64,000 nucleotides of DNA from Microvirga thermotolerans (GTDB taxonomy: Bacteria > Pseudomonadota > Alphaproteobacteria > Rhizobiales > Beijerinckiaceae), in contig NZ_CP045423.1 of the NCBI RefSeq assembly GCF_009363855.1, forward strand, positions 3,564,001 through 3,628,000, read 5' to 3'. Shown in pieces: positions 57,559-64,000 of this stretch (position 1 is the first letter of the stretch; every line of letters begins with the position of its first letter). Below the pieces are notes generated by a model. The model had not been told where the DNA came from. It did not search any database and saw only the letters and a list, made by a program, of their open reading frames with translations. The translations under genes and the position numbers were made by a program.

Positions 57559-58274
57559 TTGACCGCTGTGTCCCGGGAGAGGGCCCAGGTCCCGGCAAGC
57601 GGGTTGTAGGCGACGCCGGTCAGGTCCTCCACGCCGAACCCCGCCGCCTCCAGGGCGGCGCCCAGCTCCTCCGGCGTCACGAATCGGTCCCACTCGTGCG
57701 TGCCGCGGGGGAGCCAGCCGAGCACGTACTCGGCCCCCACGATGGCGAGGGCGAAGGAGCGCAGGGTCCGGTTGATGGTCGCCATGACGAGGGCCCCGCC
57801 GGGCTTCACCGCCTGCCCGCAGGCGGCCACGAAGGCGTTCACGTCGGCCACGTGCTCCACCACCTCCATGGCGAGCACCAGGTCGAAGGTCTCGCCCCGG
57901 GCCGCGACCGCCTCGACCGTCTCGTTGCGGTAGTCGATGGCGAGGCCCGCCCGCTCCGCATGGAGGCGCGCTACGGAAACGTTGGTCGGCGCCGGGTCGA
58001 GCCCGGTCACGCGGGCGCCGAGCCGGGCCAGGGGCTCGGAGAGCACGCCGCCGCCGCAGCCCACGTCGAGCACCGTCAGCCCCTCCAGGGACCGGGCGGA
58101 GCGCGGGTCGCGGCCGAACCGCCGGCAGGCCTCGTCCCGGATATAGGCCAGGCGCGCCGGGTTGAACCGGTGCAGGACCTTCATCGGTCCGTTCGGGTCC
58201 CACCAGGTGGCGGCGAGCTTCTCGAACCGGGCGACCTCGGCCGGGTCGATGGTGGTGCTGGTGCCGTCGGCCAT
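57531..58274 (-). CDS. ubiG: Ubiquinone biosynthesis O-methyltransferase UbiG
   Basis: A 247-residue class I methyltransferase acting twice in ubiquinone synthesis. The SAM motif is [19 protein letters not shown] near residue 73. The start region [29 protein letters not shown] is diagnostic of Ubi[20 protein letters not shown] and [17 protein letters not shown] follow. It overlaps the convergent nhaA by 28 bases and lies divergent from lysC, 230 bases away. Its substrate chain derives from the ispG/ispA pathway in this window. Confidence 0.95.
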   Translation of the reverse strand: MADGTSTTIDPAEVARFEKLAATWWDPNGPMKVLHRFNPARLAYIRDEACRRFGRDPRSARSLEGLTVLDVGCGGGVLSEPLARLGARVTGLDPAPTNVSVARLHAERAGLAIDYRNETVEAVAARGETFDLVLAMEVVEHVADVNAFVAACGQAVKPGGALVMATINRTLRSFALAIVGAEYVLGWLPRGTHEWDRFVTPEELGAALEAAGFGVEDLTGVAYNPLAGTWALSRDTAVNYMLVAARR

Positions 58275-58504
58275 CAGCGGTGTCTCCTCCTGTCCCGTCT
58301 CCGGGGGAAGGCGTGCCGGTCGTGCCGGACCGCCTCCGACCTTACGCCTCCCGCTCCGCCTCCGCTACGCCCCGCATCGCTCCGCCGCAAGGGGCGCGCC
58401 GCGGAATGGCGCGTTGACAGCGCGCTACCCCACAGTCATGTATGGGCGCCTCCCGCTCCCGGCGAGGAGGCAGATCCGTCCTCCTGTTCGGCCCAAAGCA
58501 TCCC

Positions 58505-59743
58505 ATGCCTCGTCTCGTGATGAAGTTCGGCGGTACCTCCGTCGCCAATGTCGACCGCATCCGCAATGTGGCGCGGCACGTCAAACGCGAGGTCGAGGCC
58601 GGCTACGACGTGGCGGTGGTGGTCTCCGCCATGTCGGGCAAGACCAACGAGCTCGTGGGCTGGGTGAAGGAGGCCTCCCCCCTCTACGACCCGCGGGAAT
58701 ACGACACCGTCGTCGCCTCGGGCGAGCAGGTCACCTCGGGCCTCCTCGCCATCGCCCTGCAGGAGATGGGCCTGAAGGCCCGCTCGTGGCAGGGCTGGCA
58801 GATCCCCATCATGACTTCGGACGCCCACGGCTCGGCGCGAATCGCGGCCATCGACGGCACCGGCATCCTCCAGGGCTTCAGCCGCGACCGGGAGATCGCG
58901 GTGGTCTCCGGCTTCCAGGGCCTGCACCAGCCGACCCGGCGCATCACCACCCTGGGCCGGGGCGGCTCGGATACCAGCGCGGTGGCGCTCGCCGCCGCGA
59001 TCCAGGCCGAGCGCTGCGACATCTACACGGACGTGGACGGCGTCTACACCACGGACCCGCGGATCGTCCCCAAGGCCCGGCGCCTCGACAAGGTATCCTA
59101 CGAGGAAATGCTGGAGATGGCCTCCCTCGGCGCCAAGGTGCTCCAGGTGCGCTCGGTGGAGCTCGCCATGATGCACCGGGTCCCCACCTACGTCCGCTCC
59201 AGTTTCGACGATCCCGCCGACCCGAAGCTCGGCACCCTCATCTGCGACGAGGAAGACATCATGGAACAGCAGGTTGTCACGGGCATTGCCTATTCGCGTG
59301 ACGAAGCCCAGATTACGCTGCGGAACGTCGCGGACAAGCCGGGCGTCGCGGCCTCGATCTTCGTGCCGTTGGCGGAGGCCAACATCAACGTGGACATGAT
59401 CATCCAGGTGGTCTCGGACGACACGACCACCACGGACATCACGTTCACGGTTCCCGCCGCCGACTACGAGCGCGCCTGCGCCGTCCTGAACCAGCACAGG
59501 GACGAGATCGAGTTCAAGAATCTCCAGGGCGCCACCGACGTGGTGAAGGTCTCCGCCATCGGGGTGGGCATGCGCAGCCACGCGGGCGTGGCGGCCAAGG
59601 CCTTCAAGGCCCTCGCGGAGAAGGGCATCAACATCCGGGCGATCACGACCTCGGAGATCAAGTTCTCCGTTCTCATCGACTCGGCCTATACGGAGCTTGC
59701 GGTGCGCACGCTCCACTCGCTATACGGCCTTGATCGGGCCTGA
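58505..59743 (+). CDS. lysC: Aspartate kinase
   Basis: A 412-residue enzyme that phosphorylates aspartate, first step to lysine, methionine and threonine. KFGGTSV lies at residues 7-13. VTSGLLAIALQEMG, GGSDTSAVALAAAIQAERC and DVDGVYTTDP are kinase motifs. Two ACT domains follow from about residue 262 (ITLRNVADKPGVAASIF, SAIGVGMRSHAGVAAKAF) and give feedback inhibition. I chose ATG 58505, the natural start for this length; an in-frame upstream start adds 21 residues. It is monofunctional, not fused to homoserine dehydrogenase. Confidence 0.95.
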   Translation: MPRLVMKFGGTSVANVDRIRNVARHVKREVEAGYDVAVVVSAMSGKTNELVGWVKEASPLYDPREYDTVVASGEQVTSGLLAIALQEMGLKARSWQGWQIPIMTSDAHGSARIAAIDGTGILQGFSRDREIAVVSGFQGLHQPTRRITTLGRGGSDTSAVALAAAIQAERCDIYTDVDGVYTTDPRIVPKARRLDKVSYEEMLEMASLGAKVLQVRSVELAMMHRVPTYVRSSFDDPADPKLGTLICDEEDIMEQQVVTGIAYSRDEAQITLRNVADKPGVAASIFVPLAEANINVDMIIQVVSDDTTTTDITFTVPAADYERACAVLNQHRDEIEFKNLQGATDVVKVSAIGVGMRSHAGVAAKAFKALAEKGINIRAITTSEIKFSVLIDSAYTELAVRTLHSLYGLDRA

Positions 59744-59829
59744 TTGACGGTCAGTCCATGAGGCTGCGACACTTCTCATAGAGCCGGCGGCGCGCCCGTC
59801 GGCGAACCAGGACGGGAATACGAAAGCCC

Positions 59830-62097
59830 ATGCCAAGCGCCCCCGGCGGTCCGCGCCTTCTGCTGCGCCGCCTCCGCGAGATCATGGCGGAGCCGGTGGG
59901 TGCGCAGGACCGCCTCGACAAAATCGTCGTCCTGATCGCCGCCAACATGGTGGCGGAGGTCTGCTCCGTCTACGTGATGCGCGGCGACGGGGTGCTGGAG
60001 CTTTTCGCCACCGAGGGCCTCAACCGCGAGGCGGTGCACCGGACCACCATGCGCTCCGGCGAGGGGCTCGTGGGCCTGATCGCCGCCACCGCCGAGCCCC
60101 TCGCCCTGTCCGACGCGCAGAGCCACCCGGCCTTCTCCTACAAGCCGGAGACGGGCGAGGAGGTCTACCACGCCTTCCTGGGCGTGCCGCTCCTGCGCGC
60201 GGGCAACACCCTCGGCGTCCTCGTCGTCCAGAACCGCACCCACCGGGTCTATGCCGAGGAGGAGATCGAGGCCCTCCAGACCACGGCCATGGTCCTTGCG
60301 GAGATGATCGCCACCGGGGAGCTCCAGGCGCTCGCGCCGGTGGAGACCGGCATCGCCCTGCGCCGCCCGGTCCATTCGAAGGGCATCGCCCTCGCGGACG
60401 GCGTCGGCCTCGGCTACGTGGTGCCCCACGAGCCGCGGGTGGTGGTCCGGAACCTGATCGCCGAGAACGTCGAGGCGGAGCTGCTGCGCCTCGACCATGC
60501 CATCGCCGACGTGCGCGCCTCCATCGACGAATTGATCGAGCGCGGCGACGTGGCCCATCACGGGGAGCACCGGGAGGTGCTGGAGACCTTCCGCATGTTC
60601 GCCCACGACCAGGGCTGGCTGCGGCGCATGCGCGAGGCCGTGACCTCCGGCCTGACGGCGGAGGCGGCCGTCGAGCGGGTGCAGTCCGACAACCGGGCCC
60701 GCATGCAGCGCCAGACCGATCCCTACCTGCGCGAGCGCCTGCACGACCTGGACGACCTCGCCAACCGGCTGCTGCACCGCCTCGTGGGGCGCGACCTGGT
60801 GGCGGAGCGGGCCTCCCTGCCCGACAACGCCATCATCGTGGCGCGGTCCATGGGCCCGGCGGCCCTGCTCGACTACGACCGCTCCCGCCTGCGCGGCCTC
60901 GTCCTCGAGGAGGGCGGGCCGACCAGCCATATCGCCATCGTCGCCCGGGCCCTCGGCATCCCCGCCGTCGGCGAGGTGGCGAACGCCACGTCCCTGACCG
61001 AGCAGGGCGACGCGATCATCGTGGACGGCGCGGCGGGCGAGGTGCAGATCCGCCCGACGCCCGACGTGGAGGCGGCCTACGCCGAGAAGGCCCGCCTGCG
61101 CGCCCGCCGGCAGGAGCAGTACCTGAAGCTGCGCGACGTGCCCGCCGTCACCAGGGACGGGGTCCCCATCACCCTGCAGCTCAATGCGGGCCTCCTGGTG
61201 GACCTGCCGCACCTGGCCGAGACGGGGGCCGAGGGCGTCGGCCTGTTCCGCACCGAGCTCCAGTTCATGATCGCGGAGCGGATGCCGACCGCGACCGAGC
61301 AGCAATCCCTCTACAGCGCGGTGGTGGCCGCGGTGGGAGACCTGCCGGTGACCTTCCGCACCCTGGACATCGGCGGCGACAAGATCCTCCCCTACATGAA
61401 CGCCATCGAGGAGGAGAACCCGGCCCTCGGCTGGCGGGCGATCCGCATCGGGCTCGACCGGCCGGGCCTGCTGCGGGTGCAGATCCGCGCGCTCCTGAAG
61501 GCCGCGGGCGGCCATCCGCTGAAGATCATGTTCCCGATGGTCGCCACCTGCGACGAGTTCGTCCGGGCGAAGGAGCTGGTGGAGCGGGAGAAGGCCCACC
61601 TGTCGCGGCACGGCCATCCCCTGCCGAGCGACCTGAAGCTCGGCGCCATGCTGGAGGTCCCCTCCCTGCTCTTCCAGCTCAAGGAGATCTGCGCGGCCGC
61701 CGATTTCCTGTCGATCGGCTCCAACGACCTGATGCAGTTCCTCTTCGCGAGCGACCGGGAGAACCGCCGCGTGGCCGACCGGTTCGACCCTTTGAGCCCG
61801 CCCATGCTGCGGGCCCTCAAGATGGTGGTGGACGAGGCGGCCTCCAGCGACTGCCAGTTGACCGTCTGCGGCGAGATCGGCGGGCGTCCCCTCGAGGCCA
61901 TGGCGCTCATCGGCCTCGGCTACCGCTCGTTCTCCATGTCCCCGGCCGCCATCGGCCCGGTGAAGGCCATGCTGCTGGCTCTCGACGCGGGCCGCATCGC
62001 CGCCTTCGTCCGTGAGGAGCTGGAGCGGTGCGGGGGCGGCGATACGCTGCGGCCCAAGCTCCTCCAGTTCGCGGAAAGTCATGGTATTCCGATCTGA
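59830..62097 (+). CDS. ptsP: Phosphoenolpyruvate-protein phosphotransferase, nitrogen type (EI-Ntr)
   Basis: A 755-residue enzyme. A GAF domain covers about residues 20-165, which in EI-Ntr senses nitrogen metabolites. The phosphohistidine domain has its active His at residue 367 in [19 protein letters not shown]. The C-terminal PEP-binding barrel includes [22 protein letters not shown], and [14 protein letters not shown]. It starts a phosphorelay to NPr and PtsN, which regulates potassium, PHB and nitrogen genes in alphaproteobacteria. Its TGA overlaps the prfA ATG by one base. Confidence 0.95.
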   Translation: MPSAPGGPRLLLRRLREIMAEPVGAQDRLDKIVVLIAANMVAEVCSVYVMRGDGVLELFATEGLNREAVHRTTMRSGEGLVGLIAATAEPLALSDAQSHPAFSYKPETGEEVYHAFLGVPLLRAGNTLGVLVVQNRTHRVYAEEEIEALQTTAMVLAEMIATGELQALAPVETGIALRRPVHSKGIALADGVGLGYVVPHEPRVVVRNLIAENVEAELLRLDHAIADVRASIDELIERGDVAHHGEHREVLETFRMFAHDQGWLRRMREAVTSGLTAEAAVERVQSDNRARMQRQTDPYLRERLHDLDDLANRLLHRLVGRDLVAERASLPDNAIIVARSMGPAALLDYDRSRLRGLVLEEGGPTSHIAIVARALGIPAVGEVANATSLTEQGDAIIVDGAAGEVQIRPTPDVEAAYAEKARLRARRQEQYLKLRDVPAVTRDGVPITLQLNAGLLVDLPHLAETGAEGVGLFRTELQFMIAERMPTATEQQSLYSAVVAAVGDLPVTFRTLDIGGDKILPYMNAIEEENPALGWRAIRIGLDRPGLLRVQIRALLKAAGGHPLKIMFPMVATCDEFVRAKELVEREKAHLSRHGHPLPSDLKLGAMLEVPSLLFQLKEICAAADFLSIGSNDLMQFLFASDRENRRVADRFDPLSPPMLRALKMVVDEAASSDCQLTVCGEIGGRPLEAMALIGLGYRSFSMSPAAIGPVKAMLLALDAGRIAAFVREELERCGGGDTLRPKLLQFAESHGIPI

Positions 62098-63179
62098 TGT
62101 CGATTGCCCCTCCCTCTGACCGTCTGGACGCCATCCTCGCCCGTCACGACATCGTGACCGCGACGCTCAATGCCGCGACCGATGCGGACACCATCGTTTC
62201 CCTCTCGCGGGAGCTGTCCGAGCTCGAGGACGTGGTGGCGGCCATCAGGGCCTATCGCGCCATGGAGGAGAACCTCGCCGGCCTCGAGGCCATGCTGGAG
62301 GATTCCGACCCCGAGATGCGCGCCCTCGCCGGCGAGGAACTGCCCCGCGCGAAGGAGGAGCTGGAGAAGGCCGCCCAGAACCTGCGGCTCATGCTGCTCC
62401 CCAAGGACGAGGCCGACGAGAAGAGCGCCATCCTCGAGATCCGCGCCGGCACGGGCGGCGACGAGGCCGCCCTGTTCGCGGGGGATCTGCTGCGCATGTA
62501 CACCCGCTACGCCGACCTCAAGGGCTGGAAGGTCGAGATCGTCTCCGAGAGCGAGGGCACGGCGGGCGGCTACAAGGAGGTCGTCGCCGAGGTGAAGGGC
62601 CGCGGCGTCTTCGCCCGCCTCAAGTTCGAGAGCGGCGTCCACCGGGTCCAGCGCGTGCCGGACACCGAGACGCAGGGGCGCATCCACACCTCCGCCGCCA
62701 CGGTGGCGGTGCTGCCCGAGGCGGAGGACGTGGACATCACGATCAACGAAGCCGACCTGAAGATCGACACCATGCGGGCTCAGGGCGCCGGCGGCCAGCA
62801 CGTGAACAAGACGGAATCGGCCATCCGCATCACGCACATTCCCACGGGCACCGTGGTCTTCGTGCAGGACGAGCGCTCCCAGCACAAGAACCGCGCCCGG
62901 GCGCTCGCCCTTCTGAAGGCCCGTCTCTACGACGCCGAGCGCACGGCCAAGGACGCCGCCCGCGCCGCCGACCGCAAGTCCCAGGTCGGCTCCGGCGACC
63001 GTTCCGAGCGGATCCGCACCTACAACTTCCCGCAGGGCCGCGTGACGGACCACCGCATCAACCTCACGCTTTACAAGCTGCAGGAGGTCCTCGACGGCAG
63101 CGCCCTCGACGAGATCGTCGATGCGCTCATCACCGAGCACCAGGCGGCGCAGCTCGCGGCGCAGGACGAGGCGGCGTGA
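62097..63179 (+). CDS. prfA: Peptide chain release factor 1
   Basis: A 360-residue release factor that reads UAA and UAG. The GGQ motif is at residues 232-234 in [36 protein letters not shown] is the domain-2/3 hallmark. [14 protein letters not shown] is near the end. The ATG shares one base with the ptsP stop (TGATG), so the two are translationally coupled. Its stop overlaps the fosX start (GTGA). The PrmC methylase that modifies its GGQ glutamine is encoded just after fosX. Confidence 0.97.
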   Translation: MSIAPPSDRLDAILARHDIVTATLNAATDADTIVSLSRELSELEDVVAAIRAYRAMEENLAGLEAMLEDSDPEMRALAGEELPRAKEELEKAAQNLRLMLLPKDEADEKSAILEIRAGTGGDEAALFAGDLLRMYTRYADLKGWKVEIVSESEGTAGGYKEVVAEVKGRGVFARLKFESGVHRVQRVPDTETQGRIHTSAATVAVLPEAEDVDITINEADLKIDTMRAQGAGGQHVNKTESAIRITHIPTGTVVFVQDERSQHKNRARALALLKARLYDAERTAKDAARAADRKSQVGSGDRSERIRTYNFPQGRVTDHRINLTLYKLQEVLDGSALDEIVDALITEHQAAQLAAQDEAA

Positions 63180-63589
63180 TCGAATCCATCAGTCACATCA
63201 CCCTCGTCACGAGCGATCTTTCCCGCATGAGCGCGATCGTGGAGCGGGTGCTGGACGGGCGCGAGGTCTACGATTCCGGCGACGAGACCTTCTCCCTCTC
63301 GCGAGAGAGGTTCTTCGTGGTCGGCGGCCAGTGGATCGCGGTCATGGAGGGCGAGAGCCTTCCCACCCGCACCTACAACCACATCGCCTTCAAGATTCCC
63401 CCCGAGGCCCTGGAGGATTATCGCCGGCGGATCGAGGCGCTCGGCCTCGAATTCCGCGAGTCCCGCCCGCGGGTCGAAGGCGAGGGCGCCTCGCTCTACT
63501 TCTACGACCACGACAACCACCTCTTCGAGCTCCACACCGGAACCCTGGAGGAGCGGCTGGAGCGCTACCGGCAAGGCACGAAGGGCTGA
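63176..63589 (+). CDS. fosX: FosX-type fosfomycin resistance hydrolase
   Basis: A 137-residue vicinal-oxygen-chelate protein, GTG start overlapping the prfA stop by four bases. The metal ligands line up at His7 ([12 protein letters not shown]), His69 (TYNHIAFKI) and Glu118 ([10 protein letters not shown]). Glu44 in SLSREKFF-like SLSRERFF matches the catalytic base of FosX enzymes, which open the fosfomycin epoxide with water and need Mn but no thiol. So FosX is favoured over FosA or FosB. Close homologues in Listeria and Mesorhizobium are known. Function here is inferred from these residues; whether it gives resistance is not known. Confidence 0.88.
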   Translation: MIESISHITLVTSDLSRMSAIVERVLDGREVYDSGDETFSLSRERFFVVGGQWIAVMEGESLPTRTYNHIAFKIPPEALEDYRRRIEALGLEFRESRPRVEGEGASLYFYDHDNHLFELHTGTLEERLERYRQGTKG

Positions 63590-63622
63590 GCTCGCAGCCG
63601 CCTCAGGAGCGTTCAAAGGCTG

Positions 63623-64000
63623 ATGCAAGTGCCCGATCCATCGAACGGCTCACCCCGTCGTTCCACCCCTCCCCGCAAGGGGGACGGCAGCGGAACGCCA
63701 ACCCGCGCCGCCGCCCTCGCGGGCTTGCGCCGAACCTTGAGCGAGGCCGGATTCGAGACGGCAGCCCTCGACGCGCGGCTGCTGGTTCTCTCGGCTCTCG
63801 AGATCACGGCGACGGATCTCATCACCGATCCCGACCGCCCCTTGACGCAGGTCGAGGCCGAGACCCTCACGGACTTCGCCCGCCGCCGCCTGGCCCGCGA
63901 GCCCGTGGCGCGGATCCTGGGCGAGCGCGAGTTCTGGGGGCTGCCCTTCCGCCTGTCCCCCGAGACCCTGGTGCCGCGGCCCGACACGGAGACGGTGGTG
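63623..64000 (+). CDS. prmC: Release factor glutamine methyltransferase (3' end outside window)
   Basis: The frame is open to the last base. The visible 126 codons cover the N-terminal helical domain (TRAAALAGLRRTLSEAGFE, ALDARLLVLSAL) and the start of the catalytic domain with the VPRPDTE motif. PrmC methylates the GGQ glutamine of RF1 and RF2. I give ATG 63623, but the first 25 codons are rich in Pro, Ser and Gly and look like intergenic DNA, so a later start such as TTG 63725 is possible. It normally follows prfA directly; here fosX lies between. Confidence 0.9.
   Translation, partial: MQVPDPSNGSPRRSTPPRKGDGSGTPTRAAALAGLRRTLSEAGFETAALDARLLVLSALEITATDLITDPDRPLTQVEAETLTDFARRRLAREPVARILGEREFWGLPFRLSPETLVPRPDTETVV

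Noticed and set aside
63623..63697. The first 25 codons of prmC as true coding sequence
   Set aside because: They are Pro/Ser/Gly-rich with intergenic-like DNA (CCCCTCCCCGCAAGGGGG). I kept ATG 63623 as the start only because no better-supported one exists.

Overview
The window is chromosomal DNA from a high-GC alphaproteobacterium of the order Hyphomicrobiales (Rhizobiales), most like Methylobacteriaceae such as Microvirga or Methylobacterium. The evidence is an HWE-family histidine kinase, a PHB module (phaR/phaA/phaB), a cyanide-insensitive-type bd oxidase with a DUF2474 peptide, alphaproteobacterial gene neighbourhoods (ptsP-prfA-prmC, comF-grxC-nitrilase-DUF1178, argJ-mutT) and several RTX proteins with a type I secretion system. 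The genus is an inference. I see about 60 protein genes, no rRNA or tRNA gene, no CRISPR array, no intact insertion sequence and no prophage.

Layout. 1-3.1 kb: 3' part of an HWE kinase, prfC, and a stand-alone transcript-like unit with a 24-codon ORF, an extreme Shine-Dalgarno and a strong terminator. 3.1-6.8 kb: glk, a GH15 enzyme and otsB, a trehalose/glucan-to-glucose-6-phosphate module without otsA. 7.1-10.3 kb: type I secretion adaptor and ABC exporter. 10.7-13.4 kb: cioA-cioB-DUF2474. 13.7-21.5 kb: topoisomerase IB, a glycosyltransferase/methyltransferase pair, a Zur-like regulator, ispG, kup and an acetyltransferase. 21.8-24.8 kb: a DMT exporter, farnesyl diphosphate synthase, mtgA, rpmF. 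25-29.5 kb: a degenerate GGDEF/EAL protein and the PHB genes. 29.6-33 kb: exporter, acetyltransferase, gloB, methyltransferase.

33.1-42.5 kb holds two RTX proteins: a 1141-residue protein with Ig/cadherin-like domains and a 564-residue RTX-LamG protein. They flank accA, ddl and an L,D-transpeptidase. 42.7-51.5 kb: secA, a parvulin, a small gene apparently broken by one frameshift, argJ, a small secreted protein, mutT, a DMT exporter, an Mpo1-like protein and a DUF427 protein. 51.6-58.3 kb: an NDUFAF5-like methyltransferase, comF, grxC, a small lipoprotein, a nitrilase-family hydrolase, DUF1178, a phosphoesterase, nhaA and ubiG. 58.5-64 kb: lysC, ptsP, prfA, fosX and the start of prmC, the last four close-packed and partly overlapping.

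Most of the window is housekeeping. The less ordinary items are the small ORF near 2.95 kb, the RTX-LamG protein with an internal secretion-like module, the apparently catalytically dead c-di-GMP protein, fosX placed between prfA and prmC, two small exported proteins sharing a PGYxGPDxF motif, and the frameshifted small gene near 47 kb. No search could be run, so family assignments rest on motifs read directly from the translations and on general knowledge.
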